From contig NZ_CP024081.1 of the NCBI RefSeq assembly GCF_003033885.1, positions 2,028,467 through 2,092,466 on the forward strand: a stretch of 64,000 nucleotides of DNA, written 5' to 3'. Position 1 is the first letter of the stretch. Each line of letters begins with the position of its first letter. Both the position numbers and the translations under genes were made by a program. Below the pieces are notes generated by a model, which saw only the letters and a list, made by a program, of their open reading frames with translations, did not search any database and had not been told where the DNA came from. This DNA comes from Pseudomonas rhizophila. GTDB taxonomy: Bacteria; Pseudomonadota; Gammaproteobacteria; Pseudomonadales; Pseudomonadaceae. This document shows positions 11,440 through 21,855 of the stretch, piece after piece.

Positions 11440-12744
11440 ATGTCCCGCGATACGCTTGACCGCATGACCCCGACGACGCCCAAACGCGCCGCAGAGCTTG
11501 AACATTTGCTGATCGACGCCGAAACCGACGATGAGCAGACCCAGCAGGCCCCTCCATTGCTGCGCAAACCCTGGCTGTTACTGCTCGGGTTGATCCTGGT
11601 GGCGCTGAACCTGCGTCCGGCGCTGTCGAGCATGGCCCCATTGCTTAGTGAAGTTTCAAAAAGCCTTGGTTTGTCGGCTGCCCAGGCCGGCTTGCTGACG
11701 ACGCTGCCAGTGCTTTGCCTGGGCCTGTTCGCACCGCTGGCGCCGGTGCTGGCGCGGCGCTTTGGAGCTGAGCGGGTAGTGTTGGGAATCTTGCTGGCCC
11801 TGGCCGGTGGGATCATTTTGCGCAGTTCTTTCGGCCAGATCGGCTTGTTTGCTGGCAGCATCCTGGCCGGTGCGAGCATTGGTGTGATCGGTGTGCTGTT
11901 GCCGGGCATCGTCAAGCGTGACTTCGCCAAACACGCCGGCGCCATGACCGGCGTCTACACCATGGCGCTGTGCCTGGGGGCGGCGATGGCGGCCGGGGCC
12001 ACCGTGCCGTTGAGCGAGCATCTGAATCACAGCTGGGCGATGGGCCTGGGTTTCTGGGTGGTGCCGGCGCTGCTGGCCGCCGTGTTCTGGCTGCCGCAAG
12101 TGGGCCAGAAACACGGTGCTCATCAGGTGGCATATCGGGTTCGCGGTTTGCTGCGTGACCCGTTGGCCTGGCAGGTGACGTTGTACATGGGGTTGCAGTC
12201 GTCCCTGGCCTACATCGTGTTCGGCTGGCTGCCGTCGATCCTCATTGGCCGTGGCCTGACGCCGACCCAGGCCGGGCTGGTGTTGTCCGGCTCGGTCATC
12301 GTGCAACTGATCAGTTCCCTGGCGGCGCCCTGGCTGGCGACTCGGGGCAAGGATCAACGCCTGGCCATTGTGATCGTCATGGTCATGACCCTGGGCGGGC
12401 TGTTTGGATGCCTCTATGCGCCCATTGAAGGCTTGTGGGGTTGGGCGATCCTGCTGGGGCTTGGGCAGGGAGCAACGTTCAGCCTGGCGCTGACGCTGAT
12501 CGTGCTGCGCTCGCGGGACGCCCATGTGGCGGCGAATCTTTCCAGCATGGCCCAAGGGTTCGGCTACACATTGGCGTCCATGGGGCCGTTCGCGGTCGGG
12601 GTGGTCCACGACTGGACCGGCGGCTGGAGTGCTCTGGGTTGGATCTTCGGTGTGATTGGCCTGGGCGCGATCATCGCGGGCATCGGGGCCGGCCGGGCGC
12701 TATACGTTGGGGTCAGCAGCGAAAGAGTCAGTGATCTTCGCTGA
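11440..12744 (+). CDS. MFS transporter of the CynX/NimT family
   Basis: About 434 residues with 12 predicted membrane segments after a ~40-residue acidic cytoplasmic N terminus. ALNLRPALSSMAPLL in the first helix is the CynX/NimT signature. Family members export or import small anions or drugs (cyanate, 2-nitroimidazole), and the substrate here is unknown. The start is uncertain: ATG at 11416, 11440 or 11464 are all in frame and none has a strong ribosome site. I prefer 11440. Confidence 0.85.
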   Translation: MSRDTLDRMTPTTPKRAAELEHLLIDAETDDEQTQQAPPLLRKPWLLLLGLILVALNLRPALSSMAPLLSEVSKSLGLSAAQAGLLTTLPVLCLGLFAPLAPVLARRFGAERVVLGILLALAGGIILRSSFGQIGLFAGSILAGASIGVIGVLLPGIVKRDFAKHAGAMTGVYTMALCLGAAMAAGATVPLSEHLNHSWAMGLGFWVVPALLAAVFWLPQVGQKHGAHQVAYRVRGLLRDPLAWQVTLYMGLQSSLAYIVFGWLPSILIGRGLTPTQAGLVLSGSVIVQLISSLAAPWLATRGKDQRLAIVIVMVMTLGGLFGCLYAPIEGLWGWAILLGLGQGATFSLALTLIVLRSRDAHVAANLSSMAQGFGYTLASMGPFAVGVVHDWTGGWSALGWIFGVIGLGAIIAGIGAGRALYVGVSSERVSDLR

Positions 12745-12829
12745 TGTTATTTTCATGGCGAATGACGATAGTGTTCCTCGCCAGAGCAGATTATCGTGCA
12801 GCTCTACTGAAGATTTTCGGAGCTTGTCC

Positions 12830-13300
12830 ATGAGTGATGCCCACAACGCCTTGATCACCCGCTTCTACCAGGCCTTCCAGCGTCTGGATGCCGACGCCAT
12901 GAGCGCCTGCTACACCGACGACGTGGTGTTCAGCGACCCGGCGTTCGGTGAACTGCGCGGGCGCGATGCCGGCGACATGTGGCGCATGCTCACCACTCGG
13001 GCCAAGGATTTTTCCCTGACCTTCGATAACGTGCGCAGCGATGAGCGTACCGGCGGCGCCCACTGGGTGGCGACATACCTGTTCAGCCAGACCGGCAACA
13101 CGGTGGTCAATGACATTCAGGCGCGGTTCGTGTTTCGCGACGGCAAGATTTGCGAGCACCATGACAATTTTGATCTGTGGCGCTGGTCTCGCCAGGCATT
13201 GGGCACCAAGGGCCTGCTGCTGGGTTGGACGCCCCTGGTGCGCAATGCCGTCAGGGCCCAGGCCCTCAAGGGGCTACGGGCGTTTCAGGCCAGTCGCTGA
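12830..13300 (+). CDS. SnoaL-like/NTF2-fold protein
   Basis: 156 residues from ATG 12830, chosen for TCGGAGCTTGTCC upstream; the frame is open much further. [25 protein letters not shown] is the opening helix pair of SnoaL_2-type proteins, and the cone-shaped fold usually binds a small hydrophobic ligand. No catalytic assignment is possible. It lies 85 nt after the MFS gene and 41 nt before the GIY-YIG gene. Confidence 0.8.
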   Translation: MSDAHNALITRFYQAFQRLDADAMSACYTDDVVFSDPAFGELRGRDAGDMWRMLTTRAKDFSLTFDNVRSDERTGGAHWVATYLFSQTGNTVVNDIQARFVFRDGKICEHHDNFDLWRWSRQALGTKGLLLGWTPLVRNAVRAQALKGLRAFQASR

Positions 13301-13341
13301 TAAGATTGCGGCTTGTTTTCTACACGTCTGCTGAACATCCT

Positions 13342-13665
13342 GTGACGACCGCCAACCCATCCTCCGACCTGCCAGGGCAAGCAGCAGCCGAACCGGGCAA
13401 GCCCTGGTTCGTCTACCTGGTGCGGGCCGCCAACGGTTCGCTGTACTGCGGCATCAGTGATGACCCGGTACGGCGTTTCGCCAAGCATCAAAGCGGCAAG
13501 GGCGCGCGCTTTTTTCTTTCCAGCCCGGCGGTGGCGCTGGTGTATACCGAAGCCTGTCGCGACAAGGGCGAAGCCCTGCGCCAGGAGCGACTGATCAAGA
13601 AGCTCAAGAAAAGCGCCAAGGAGTGCCTGGTGGCGAGTGCATCGGTGTTCCATCAACCGCGCTGA
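13342..13665 (+). CDS. GIY-YIG nuclease-superfamily protein (YhbQ/UPF0213-like)
   Basis: 107 residues from a GTG start. The single GIY-YIG domain is [20 protein letters not shown] followed by [14 protein letters not shown], with the conserved Arg and the downstream Glu (RQERLIKKL). E. coli YhbQ and relatives are proposed DNA-damage-related nucleases, but the cellular role is unclear. The N-terminal 20 residues are low complexity, so translation might start later. Confidence 0.88.
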   Translation: MTTANPSSDLPGQAAAEPGKPWFVYLVRAANGSLYCGISDDPVRRFAKHQSGKGARFFLSSPAVALVYTEACRDKGEALRQERLIKKLKKSAKECLVASASVFHQPR

Positions 13666-13744
13666 TACGGCGTCATCAGAAGGGTAGGCTGTCGGACCCT
13701 GGCACGCTAAGCTGCGGGACTTCCTCCCTGCAGTGGCGAACCTC

Positions 13745-14677
13745 ATGTCAGAGCTGATTCTTCATCATTACCCGACGTCTCCCTTTGCCGAGAAAGCCCG
13801 TTTGTTACTGGGTTTCAAGGGCCTGTCCTGGCGTTCGGTGAACATACCGCCAATGATGCCCAAGCCTGACCTGACGGCACTGACGGGCGGCTATCGCAAG
13901 ACCCCGGTATTGCAGATCGGCGCGGATATCTATTGCGACACGGCGCTGATCGCCCGTCGGTTGGAGCAGGAAAAAGCTTCGCCGGCGTTGTTTCCCGAAG
14001 GCCGGGAGATGATTGCAGCGTCTTTTGCCGCATGGGCCGATTCGGTGGTGTTTCAACATGCGGTAAGCCTGGTGTTTCAGCCGGAGTCGGTGGCGGTGCG
14101 TTTCGCTAAGTTGCCGCCTGAAGTCATCAAGACGTTTATCAGCGATCGGGCCGGGCTGTTCAGTGGCGGTACGACCAAGCATCTGTCTGCCGAACAGGCC
14201 AAGCACCAATGGCCCACGATCATGGCGCGTCTTGAGCAACAGTTGCAGCGCGAGGAGGGTGACTTTCTGTTGGGCGATCCATCGATTGCCGACTTCGCCA
14301 TGGCTCACCCTCTGTGGTTTCTCAAAGGCACTGCGGTGACTTCGCCGCTGGTAGACACCTACCCGGCGATCTCGGCATGGTTGGCGCGAGTGCTGGGTTT
14401 TGGCCATGGCGCGTCGAACGCGATGAGTTCCGAAGAGGCTTTGGAAGTGGCTCGCAACGCTGCGCCGGCAGCGCTGCCGGATGAGTCATTCGAGGAACCG
14501 AACGGGTTCACGAAAGGGCAGCAGGTGACGATTGCCGCAACCGATTATGGCGTCGACCCGGTGGCCGGAGAGTTGTTGTTTGCCGGTCGTGAAGAGCTGA
14601 TCCTGCGTCGCGAAGACGCGCTTGGCGGTGTGGTGCATGTGCACTTTCCACGGCTGGGTTTTCAATTATCAACCTGA
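13745..14677 (+). CDS. Glutathione S-transferase family protein with C-terminal extension
   Basis: About 310 residues. It has an N-terminal thioredoxin-like GST domain (ELILHHYPTSPFAEKARLLLGFKG, Ser-Pro at the usual catalytic position), an all-helical C-terminal GST domain to about 220, and an extra ~80-residue extension (EEPNGFTKGQQVTIAATDYG) that is beta-rich. The extension is seen in a Pseudomonas GST subgroup of unknown substrate. ATG 13745 is preferred to the GTG at 13733. Confidence 0.82.
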   Translation: MSELILHHYPTSPFAEKARLLLGFKGLSWRSVNIPPMMPKPDLTALTGGYRKTPVLQIGADIYCDTALIARRLEQEKASPALFPEGREMIAASFAAWADSVVFQHAVSLVFQPESVAVRFAKLPPEVIKTFISDRAGLFSGGTTKHLSAEQAKHQWPTIMARLEQQLQREEGDFLLGDPSIADFAMAHPLWFLKGTAVTSPLVDTYPAISAWLARVLGFGHGASNAMSSEEALEVARNAAPAALPDESFEEPNGFTKGQQVTIAATDYGVDPVAGELLFAGREELILRREDALGGVVHVHFPRLGFQLST

Positions 14678-14712
14678 TAAGAAAGTCAGGCGCTCGATTA
14701 AAGTCGATCTGT

Positions 14713-14741
14713 CGCCCGGAGCAGGCAATTCCGGGCGTTTA
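14713..14741 (+). terminator. Probable terminator after the GST-like gene
   Basis: The stem CGCCCGGA / TCCGGGCG with a 9-nt loop is followed by TTTATTC. It lies between the convergent GST-like gene and the small secreted-protein gene. Confidence 0.65.
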
Positions 14742-14763
14742 TTCCAGAAGCGATCACCCGATA

Positions 14764-15039
14764 TTACAGCTCGCATAGAACCAGGTGTGGCGCATTGGGA
14801 GGAATAAGGCCTTGCAGGTCGAAGATCGTTGTGGCGCGGCGGATTGCATCGCTCGTGCTGCTCCCGTTGAAAACGGTGGTGGTCTGTATGACGGTTTGAT
14901 TCGGTGGCAGGAAGAGTTGGCAGGTGTATTGCGCGGCAGAGGCGGAACCGGCGTAGATCGCAATGAAAGACAACACCAGGGCGCGGTGGGTGTTTTTTAT
15001 AACGCGGTTTCGGGCTGGGTAGTGCTGTATCGAGTTCAT
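14764..15039 (-). CDS. Small secreted hypothetical protein
   Basis: 91 residues from ATG 15039, preceded by CGGAGCATATAAA. A basic n-region and hydrophobic stretch (RALVLSFIAIYAGSASAAQYTC) form a signal peptide ending at ASA. The mature part is about 55 residues with two Cys (one near its start, one near the C terminus) that could form a disulphide. No family is recognised. It is transcribed opposite to its neighbours. Confidence 0.7.
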   Translation of the reverse strand: MNSIQHYPARNRVIKNTHRALVLSFIAIYAGSASAAQYTCQLFLPPNQTVIQTTTVFNGSSTSDAIRRATTIFDLQGLIPPNAPHLVLCEL

Positions 15040-15123
15040 TTTATATGCTCCGTCTGTTCAGGCGTTCTCGCAAGAGGTTCGGCTCAGCGACGGCTTCGGC
15101 TGAGGGGGCATATAAAAAATGAA
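15036..15123. repeat. Imperfect inverted repeat carrying two mirrored start sites
   Basis: GTTCATTTTATATGCTCC at 15036-15053 is repeated in inverse orientation as GGGGGCATATAAAAAATGAAC at 15103-15123. Between them lies a hairpin CTCAGC...GCTGAG. The left arm contains the start of the small secreted protein. The right arm begins a mirror 16-codon frame (MNAISGIDTVGV..., 15119-15169). Confidence 0.5.
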
Positions 15124-15212
15124 CGCTATTTCAGGCATTGATACTGTAGGAGTTGACAGTCCCGACTAATGGGCGCTTACCGTCTACCCAGGGCTGGCGC
15201 TCTGACTGGACC

Positions 15213-15315
15213 ACCGCCATCGCGAGCAAGCTCGCTCCCACACTGGATTTGCAGTGGTAACAGGCTTGGCGTCCGCCACGAATCCCTGTGGGAGCGAGCC
15301 TGCTCGCGATGAGGC
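15213..15315. repeat. REP doublet (family A)
   Basis: Inverted pair: ATCGCGAGCAAGCTCGCTCC at 15218-15237 and CTGTGGGAGCGAGCC with TGCTCGCGATGAGG at 15286-15314. It lies between the glutaredoxin stop and the small secreted-protein gene; the 309-nt gap there otherwise holds only the inverted repeat at 15036-15123. Confidence 0.9.
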
Positions 15316-15348
15316 CATCCGATCCAGCATCATCGCTAGCGGACAAAC

Positions 15349-15705
15349 CTATTTCGCGGACAGTGCCTCAAGGATGTTCTGCGGCTCAAAACCACGAATC
15401 AGCGTGCCATTTACATCCAGAATCGGGATCCCGCGCCCGCCCAGCGCCTCATAGGCCTTGCGCGCCTGAGCGTCTTTCTCGATATCGAACTCGCGATAGG
15501 GCACGCCTTTTTCATCCAGGAACCGCCGGGTCGCCTTGCAGTAACCGCACCAGTCGGTGGCGTACAGCACGACCCGGGCATCGGCCCGGATCTGTTCTGG
15601 CAGCATCTGCGAGGGATTGAATACCCGCTCGATCTTGCCCCAGTTCTGGTACGCCACAACCACCAGCAAAATCAGCAGAAACTTCTTCAGGGCCTTTGCG
15701 AGCAT
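15349..15705 (-). CDS. Membrane-anchored glutaredoxin-family protein
   Basis: 118 residues. One N-terminal hydrophobic segment (LKKFLLILLVVVAYQNWGKI) is followed by a glutaredoxin fold with the redox motif CGYC (VLYATDWCGYCKATRRFL) and cis-Pro in GRGIPILDVNG. It probably handles thiol exchange at the membrane. Its ATG overlaps the ndpA stop (TGATG, one shared base), so translation is coupled. Confidence 0.88.
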   Translation of the reverse strand: MLAKALKKFLLILLVVVAYQNWGKIERVFNPSQMLPEQIRADARVVLYATDWCGYCKATRRFLDEKGVPYREFDIEKDAQARKAYEALGGRGIPILDVNGTLIRGFEPQNILEALSAK

Positions 15706-16709
15706 CAGTTACGGCGCTTGAGCTGATCGGTCAGCGACGTGGGCAGGCCCTTGATGATCAGCGTGCCGGCTTCTTCGTCATATTCGATCTTGGAGCCCAG
15801 CAGGTGGGCTTCAAAGCTGATGGACAAGCCTTCGGCGCGGCCGGTGAAGCGGCGGAACTGGTTGAGGGTGCGTTTATCCGCCGGGATTTCCGGCGACAAC
15901 CCGTAGTCCTTGTTGCGAATGTGGTCGTAGAAGGCTTTTGGGCGATCTTCGTCGATCAGTTCGGACAGTTCTTCCAGGCCCATCGGCTCGCCGAGCTTGG
16001 CCTGGCTGCTGGCGTAATCCACCAGGGTCTTGGTTTTCTCCCGGGCGTCGTCTTCGGGCAGGTCTTCGCTTTCGACGAAATCACTGAAGGCCTTGAGCAG
16101 GGTGCGGGTCTCGCCGGGGCCGTCGACGCCTTCCTGGCAGCCGATGAAGTCGCGGAAATATTCCGAGACCTTCTTGCCGTTCTTGCCCTTGATGAACGAG
16201 ATGTACTGCTTGGACTGTTTGTTGTTCTGCCATTCCGACACATTGATCCGCGCTGCCAGGTGCAGTTGGCCCAGATCAAGGTGACGGGACGGGGTCACGT
16301 CCAGCTCGTCGGTGACCGCCACGCCTTCGCTGTGGTGCAGCAGGGCAATCGCCAGGTAATCGGTCATGCCCTGTTGATAATGGGCAAACAACACGTGGCC
16401 GCCCACCGAAAGGTTGGACTCTTCCATCAGCTTTTGCAGATGCTCCACCGCCACGCGGCTGAATGCGGTGAAATCTTTGCCGCCGTCGAGATACTCCTTC
16501 AGCCAACCGCTGAACGGGTGCGCCCCGGACTCGGCATGGAAGAAGCCCCAGGCCTTGCCTTGTTTGGCGTTATAGCTCTCGTTGAGGTCGGCGAGCATGT
16601 TCTCGATGGCCGTGGACTCGCTCAACTCGGAGTCACGGGCATGGAGCACGGCGGGCGTGCCGTCGGGTTTTTTGTCGATCAGGTGGACGATGCAATGACG
16701 GATCGGCAT
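15705..16709 (-). CDS. ndpA: Nucleoid-associated protein NdpA/YejK
   Basis: 334 residues from ATG 16709 ([19 protein letters not shown]). The frame opens at 16772, but homology starts here. NdpA/YejK proteins associate with the nucleoid; their exact function is unsettled. It lies divergently from hupN, another nucleoid protein, as in other Pseudomonas. Confidence 0.92.
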   Translation of the reverse strand: MPIRHCIVHLIDKKPDGTPAVLHARDSELSESTAIENMLADLNESYNAKQGKAWGFFHAESGAHPFSGWLKEYLDGGKDFTAFSRVAVEHLQKLMEESNLSVGGHVLFAHYQQGMTDYLAIALLHHSEGVAVTDELDVTPSRHLDLGQLHLAARINVSEWQNNKQSKQYISFIKGKNGKKVSEYFRDFIGCQEGVDGPGETRTLLKAFSDFVESEDLPEDDAREKTKTLVDYASSQAKLGEPMGLEELSELIDEDRPKAFYDHIRNKDYGLSPEIPADKRTLNQFRRFTGRAEGLSISFEAHLLGSKIEYDEEAGTLIIKGLPTSLTDQLKRRN

Positions 16710-17104
16710 GGATTTCTCGGCTGATGAAAGAGAGGAGGGCGCGCTCCCCCAAAAAGGCCCAGTGTACCGCAATCACTGGTTTTGGAACCCTGCAAAGCCC
16801 CTTTCAGACCCGTCCGACACGCCATATGCATTTTTTTACCGTTTTCGCGCAAGAAAGCTGACCAAATGGGTAGCTAGAGGCGGATATTTCACAGGCGTTG
16901 TGCTAGTTTTGCCCGGTCTTACGCGAAGTCACTGCGTTAAGCGTGCATTCAGCATTTGTCAGGTCGAACCAAACCCGGTTTTCGGCATCTATTACCCCGA
17001 TCCGTCGTGGTGATTACCGAGGGTGTCTGATCCTCTGAGATCGGGCTCGATGGCTGACACTGCACTCTGCAATCCATATGAATTTGATAGGGAAGGAACA
17101 CTAC
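16710..17104. other. Divergent ndpA/hupN promoter region
   Basis: 395 nt of lower GC content without a credible ORF. It must carry both promoters. I see no repeat, and no clear -35/-10 pair beyond AT-rich stretches near 16820-16915. The hupN ribosome site AGGGAAGGA ends at 17099. Confidence 0.5.
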
Positions 17105-17386
17105 ATGGCTCTTACTAAAGACCAACTGATCGCTGACATCGCTGAAGCTATCGACGCGCCTAAAACCACCGCGCGTAACGCTTTGGACCAACTGGGTCAG
17201 ATCGTTGCCGATCAGCTGGAAAATGGCGGCGAAATCACCTTGCCAGGCATCGGCAAGCTGAAAGTCACCGAGCGTCCTGCCCGCACCGGCCGCAACCCTT
17301 CGACTGGCGCAGCCATCGAAATCGCTGCCAAGAAAGTTGTTAAGTTCGTTCCAGCCAAAGCGCTGACCGACGGCATCAACAAGTAA
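17105..17386 (+). CDS. hupN: HU-family DNA-binding protein (HupN-type)
   Basis: 93 residues from ATG 17105 (MALTKDQLIADIAEAIDAPK) after AGGGAAGGA. It has the classic HU fold with arm motif RPARTGRNPSTG and lysine-rich C-terminal strands. It bends and compacts DNA. Pseudomonas has several HU paralogues; position beside ndpA and valS suggests hupN, but I cannot exclude another HU name. Confidence 0.88.
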   Translation: MALTKDQLIADIAEAIDAPKTTARNALDQLGQIVADQLENGGEITLPGIGKLKVTERPARTGRNPSTGAAIEIAAKKVVKFVPAKALTDGINK

Positions 17387-17401
17387 GATCGCGTTTAAAA
17401 G

Positions 17402-17438
17402 AAAACCGTGCTGCGGAGTGATCCGGGCACGGTTTTTT
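17402..17438 (+). terminator. Rho-independent terminator of hupN
   Basis: AAAACCGTGC (17402-17411) pairs with GCACGGTTTT (17427-17436). An inner CGGA/TCCG stem and a T run follow. It lies 15 nt after the stop. Confidence 0.92.
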
Positions 17439-17499
17439 ATTGCCTTGGAAAAAGTGGTCTGTGGTCAGGGCATTTGTGGCAGCAAGGCCTTGCTCCCAC

Positions 17500-18519
17500 T
17501 CAGCCCTTGCGAACCCAACGCGACTGGCGCCACGCCTGCTGCTGTGCCTCGGTCTGGAAGGTCCAGGCCACAAAGCGGCTCTGCTTCTGCCCCTGGGACA
17601 TTTCCACCACCTGACTGTGCAGCGCCCCGGCCTTTTTCAAGGCGGTTTGAATCGCCGGTAGATTCGACGCCTTTGACACCAGCGTGCTGAACCACAGCAC
17701 CTGGCTGGCCACCTGTGCGCTCTCGCCGATCAGTTGCGTCACAAACCGGGCCTCTCCGCCCTCGCACCACAACTCCGCCGCCTGACCGCCAAAATTCAGC
17801 ACCGGCAGCTTGCGCTTCGGGTCGGCCTTGCCCAGCGCACGCCATTTGCGCTGGCTGCCCTTGGTGGCTTCCTCCAGGGAGGCGTGGAAGGGTGGGTTGC
17901 ACATTGTCAGGTCGAACCGCTCGGCCTCTTCCAGCAAACCCAACAGGATCTGCTTGCGGTTGGCTTGCTGGCGCAGTTGGATGGCTTTGTTCAGCCCGTT
18001 GGACTGGACAATGGCTTTGGCGGAGGCAATGGCCGTCGGATCGATTTCCGAACCGAGGAAATGCCAGCGGTAATCGCTGTAGCCGATCAGCGGGTACACG
18101 CAGTTGGCCCCCGTGCCGATGTCCAGCACCTTCACCGCCGCCCCGCGTGGAATCGTTCCTTCGTTGTGGCTGGCCAGTAAATCAGCGAGGAAATGCACGT
18201 AGTCCGCGCGTCCTGGCACCGGAGGGCACAAGTAGTCGGCCGGAATGCCCCAATGGGCGATGCCGTAGAAGGACTTGAGCAGCGCCCGGTTGAACACCCT
18301 TACGGCTTCCGGGCTGGCGAAGTCGATGCTTTCCTTGCCATAGGGGTTGATGATCACGAACTTCGCCAATTCGGGCGTGGACTTGATCAATGCCGGGAAG
18401 TCGTAGTGACCCTGGTGGCGATTGCGTGGGTGCAGGCTGGCTTTCTCCCGCGGCACTTTGGCCTCGATGGCGGGTTTGGGCTTGGAGCGTGCTGGCTTGG
18501 GCGTGCGAGGGGCGGTCAT
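17500..18519 (-). CDS. rlmF: 23S rRNA (adenine-1618-N6)-methyltransferase RlmF
   Basis: About 339 residues from ATG 18519 ([15 protein letters not shown]); an in-frame TTG at 18546 is less likely. A basic N-terminal tail is followed by a Rossmann methyltransferase domain with [13 protein letters not shown] (SAM site) and the catalytic NPPF motif in MCNPPFHAS. It methylates A1618 of 23S rRNA. It is encoded opposite hupN. Confidence 0.92.
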   Translation of the reverse strand: MTAPRTPKPARSKPKPAIEAKVPREKASLHPRNRHQGHYDFPALIKSTPELAKFVIINPYGKESIDFASPEAVRVFNRALLKSFYGIAHWGIPADYLCPPVPGRADYVHFLADLLASHNEGTIPRGAAVKVLDIGTGANCVYPLIGYSDYRWHFLGSEIDPTAIASAKAIVQSNGLNKAIQLRQQANRKQILLGLLEEAERFDLTMCNPPFHASLEEATKGSQRKWRALGKADPKRKLPVLNFGGQAAELWCEGGEARFVTQLIGESAQVASQVLWFSTLVSKASNLPAIQTALKKAGALHSQVVEMSQGQKQSRFVAWTFQTEAQQQAWRQSRWVRKG

Positions 18520-18612
18520 GTGCGGGTCGATTCGGGGAGGGTTCAAAAAAGTGGCGGGTATTGTCCCACATCCTGCCCCTGCGAACCCAACTGCAACGAT
18601 CGGCGCGATCTA

Positions 18613-18704
18613 CTGTGGGAGCGAGCCTGCTCGCGATAGCGGTGGGTCAGCTTGCACCAATGTTGGATGTACCGCCGTCATCGCGAGCAGGCTCGCTCCC
18701 ACAG
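18613..18704. repeat. REP doublet (family A)
   Basis: Inverted arms CTGTGGGAGCGAGCC...TGCTCGCGATAGCGG and CATCGCGAGCAGGC...TCGCTCCCACAG enclose a ~35-nt variable loop. It is located between rlmF and the valS terminator. Confidence 0.92.
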
Positions 18705-18737
18705 GGGGTAAGCGTGTTCACTAGAAAGTACCAGGCA

Positions 18738-18766
18738 TAAAAAAGGAGGTCCATCAGGACCTCCTT
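18738..18766 (-). terminator. Rho-independent terminator of valS
   Basis: On the minus strand AAGGAGGTCC / GGACCTCCTT with a 4-nt loop is followed by TTTTTT. It lies 18 nt past the valS stop. Confidence 0.92.
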
Positions 18767-18784
18767 CTTCATTGCAAATCCCCG

Positions 18785-21631
18785 TTACAGGCTGGAGATC
18801 CGCGCATGTTGCTCGGCCAGCTTGCCCAAGGCCTGTTCAGCCTCGGCCAGTTTGGCGCGTTCCTTCTCGATGACTTCAGCCGGCGCCTTGTCAACGAAAC
18901 CGGCGTTGGACAGTTTGCCGCCGACACGCTGGACTTCGCCCTTCAAACGCAGGATTTCCTTATCCAGGCGCGCCAGTTCGGCAGCCTTGTCGATCAGGCC
19001 GGCCATCGGCACCAGCACTTCCATCTCGCCAACCAAGGCGGTGGCGGACAGCGGTGCTTCTTCGCCAGCGGCCAGGACGGTCACCGATTCGAGCTTGGCC
19101 AGTTTCTTGAGCAGTGCTTCGTTCTCGTGGAGGCGGCGCAGGTCTTCGGCGCCGGCATTGTTCAGGAACAGGTTCAGCGGTTTGCCCGGGCCGATGTTCA
19201 TTTCGGCGCGGATGTTACGCAGGCCCAGCATGAAGGTCTTGAGCCATTCGATGTCGTCTTCGGCGGCCGGGTCGATGCGGGTTTCGTTGGCCACCGGCCA
19301 CGGCTGCAGCATGATCGTCTTGCCTTGGGCGCCCGCCAGCGGAGCGACACGCTGCCAGATTTCCTCGGTGATGAACGGCATGAACGGATGCGCCAGGCGC
19401 AGGGCGACTTCCAGCACGCGCACCAGGGTGCGGCGGGTGCCGCGCTGGCGTTCGACCGGGGCGTTTTCGTCCCACAGCACTGGTTTGGACAGTTCCAGGT
19501 ACCAGTCGCAATACTGGTTCCAGATGAACTCGTACAACGCTTGTGCCGCCAGGTCGAAACGGAACTGATCGAGCTGGCGGGTCACTTCGGCTTCGGTGCG
19601 TTGCAGCTGGGAAATAATCCAGCGATCAGCCAGGGTCAGCTCAAAGGCTTCGCCGTTCTGGCCGCAGTCTTCGCCCTTGTCCAGCACGTAGCGCGCGGCG
19701 TTCCAGATCTTGTTGCAGAAGTTGCGATAACCCTCGACGCGGCCCATGTCGAACTTGATGTCACGACCGGTGGACGCCAGCGAGCAGAAGGTGAAGCGCA
19801 GGGCGTCGGTGCCGTAGCTGGCGATGCCGTCGGCGAATTCTTCGCGGGTGGCCTTCTCGATTTTCTTCGCCAGTTTTGGCTGCATCAGGCCCGAAGTGCG
19901 TTTCTGCACCAGGGTTTCCAGATCGATGCCGTCGATGATGTCCAGCGGGTCCAGGACGTTGCCCTTGGACTTGGACATCTTCTGGCCCTGGCCATCGCGC
20001 ACCAGGCCGTGCACGTAGACGGTCTTGAATGGGACTTGTGGCGTGCCGTCTTCGTTTTTCACCAAGTGCATGGTCAGCATGATCATCCGGGCGACCCAGA
20101 AGAAAATGATGTCGAAGCCGGTGACCAGTACGTCGGTGGAGTGGAATTTCTTCAGGAACTCGGTCTGCTGCGGCCAGCCCAGAGTGGAGAAGGTCCACAG
20201 GCCGGAGCTGAACCAGGTATCGAGTACGTCGTTGTCCTGTTGCAGAGCTACGTCCGGACCGAGGTTGTGCTTGGCGCGGACTTCGGCTTCATCGCGGCCG
20301 ACGTAGACCTTGCCTGACTCGTCGTACCAGGCCGGGATGCGGTGGCCCCACCACAGTTGACGGCTGATGCACCAGTCCTGGATGTCACGCATCCACGAGA
20401 AGTACATGTTTTCGTATTGCTTGGGCACGAACTGGATGCGGCCATCTTCTACCGCAGCGATCGCAGGCTCGGCCAGCGGTTTGGTGGACACGTACCACTG
20501 ATCGGTCAGCCACGGCTCGATAATGGTGCCGGAGCGGTCGCCTTTCGGCACTTTCAGGCCGTGATCATCGACGCTGACCAGCAGGCCGGCTGCGTCGAAT
20601 GCCGCGACGATCTGCTTGCGCGCTTCAAAGCGGTCCAGGCCGGCGTATTCGGCCGGGATCTGGCCGTCGACGCTTTCGTTCAGCGTGCCGTCGAGGTTGA
20701 ACACCTGGGCCGCCGGCAACACGTTGGCGTTCTTGTCGAAGATGTTCAGCAGCGGCAGGTTGTGGCGCTTGCCGACTTCGTAGTCGTTGAAATCGTGGGC
20801 CGGGGTGATTTTCACGCAGCCGGTGCCGAATTCGGGGTCGCAGTAATCGTCGCCGATGATCGGAATGCGCCGGCCAACCAGGGGCAGCTCGACGAACTTG
20901 CCAATCAGGGCTTGGTAGCGCTCATCGTTCGGGTTCACCGCAACGGCGGAGTCACCCAGCATGGTTTCCGGGCGCGTGGTGGCGACGATCAGGTAATCCT
21001 TGCCTTCGGCGGTCTTGGCGCCGTCGGCCAGCGGGTACTTCAGGTTCCACAGGAAGCCTTTCTCGTCGTGGTTCTCCACTTCGAGGTCGGAAATGGCCGT
21101 GTGCAACTTGGTGTCCCAGTTGACCAGGCGCTTGCCGCGATAGATCAGGCCGTCTTCATGCAGGCGCACGAAGGCTTCCTTCACCGCTTCCGAAAGACCG
21201 TCGTCCATGGTGAAACGCTCGCGGCTCCAGTCCACGGACGAGCCCAGGCGACGGATCTGGCGGCTGATGTTGCCACCGGACTCGTCTTTCCATTCCCAGA
21301 CTTTCTCGAGGAATTTCTCGCGTCCCAGGTCATGGCGGTTCTGGCCCTGGGCTTCGAGGCGACGTTCCACCAGCATCTGCGTGGCGATGCCAGCGTGGTC
21401 GGTGCCCGGCTGCCAAAGGGTGTTGCGGCCTTGCATACGGCGGAAACGGATCAGGGCATCCATGATCGCGTTGTTGAAACCGTGGCCCATGTGCAGGCTG
21501 CCGGTGACGTTCGGCGGCGGGATCATGATGGTGTAGGAATCGCCCGCGCCTTGCGGAGCGAAATAATTCTCGGACTCCCAGGTGTTGTACCAGGAAGTTT
21601 CAATGGCGTGCGGCTGGTAGGTCTTATCCAT
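18785..21631 (-). CDS. valS: Valyl-tRNA synthetase
   Basis: 948 residues, full length. Class I aminoacyl-tRNA synthetase: HIGH-type motif HMGH at 47-50, long editing (CP1) domain, KMSKSKGN in the second half, anticodon-binding domain, and a C-terminal coiled coil ([20 protein letters not shown]). It charges tRNA-Val. The gene lies upstream of its own terminator and downstream of the holC cluster, as in PAO1. Confidence 0.97.
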   Translation of the reverse strand: MDKTYQPHAIETSWYNTWESENYFAPQGAGDSYTIMIPPPNVTGSLHMGHGFNNAIMDALIRFRRMQGRNTLWQPGTDHAGIATQMLVERRLEAQGQNRHDLGREKFLEKVWEWKDESGGNISRQIRRLGSSVDWSRERFTMDDGLSEAVKEAFVRLHEDGLIYRGKRLVNWDTKLHTAISDLEVENHDEKGFLWNLKYPLADGAKTAEGKDYLIVATTRPETMLGDSAVAVNPNDERYQALIGKFVELPLVGRRIPIIGDDYCDPEFGTGCVKITPAHDFNDYEVGKRHNLPLLNIFDKNANVLPAAQVFNLDGTLNESVDGQIPAEYAGLDRFEARKQIVAAFDAAGLLVSVDDHGLKVPKGDRSGTIIEPWLTDQWYVSTKPLAEPAIAAVEDGRIQFVPKQYENMYFSWMRDIQDWCISRQLWWGHRIPAWYDESGKVYVGRDEAEVRAKHNLGPDVALQQDNDVLDTWFSSGLWTFSTLGWPQQTEFLKKFHSTDVLVTGFDIIFFWVARMIMLTMHLVKNEDGTPQVPFKTVYVHGLVRDGQGQKMSKSKGNVLDPLDIIDGIDLETLVQKRTSGLMQPKLAKKIEKATREEFADGIASYGTDALRFTFCSLASTGRDIKFDMGRVEGYRNFCNKIWNAARYVLDKGEDCGQNGEAFELTLADRWIISQLQRTEAEVTRQLDQFRFDLAAQALYEFIWNQYCDWYLELSKPVLWDENAPVERQRGTRRTLVRVLEVALRLAHPFMPFITEEIWQRVAPLAGAQGKTIMLQPWPVANETRIDPAAEDDIEWLKTFMLGLRNIRAEMNIGPGKPLNLFLNNAGAEDLRRLHENEALLKKLAKLESVTVLAAGEEAPLSATALVGEMEVLVPMAGLIDKAAELARLDKEILRLKGEVQRVGGKLSNAGFVDKAPAEVIEKERAKLAEAEQALGKLAEQHARISSL

Positions 21632-21738
21632 GCGCGGCGGGACCCTATTGGCATTTATTCAGGAAAAGCCGGGAAGTATAGCGGGCGGGGGAGATGCAAG
21701 CCACACGCAGCAAGCGAGAAGCCGGACACGGTTGAACC

Positions 21739-21830
21739 CTGTGGGAGCGAGCCTGCTCGCGATGAGGCCAGCAGATTCAACATCAATGGGGACTGACAGT
21801 CCGTTATCGCGAGCAGGCTCGCTCCCGCAG
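21739..21830. repeat. REP doublet (family A)
   Basis: Inverted arms CTGTGGGAGCGAGCC/TGCTCGCGATGAGG and TTATCGCGAGCAGGC/TCGCTCCCGCAG. The second arm has one base change (CCCGCAG for CCCACAG). Located between valS and the holC-linked gene. Confidence 0.9.
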
Positions 21831-21855
21831 GATGTTCACAATGAGGCAGAGGGCG

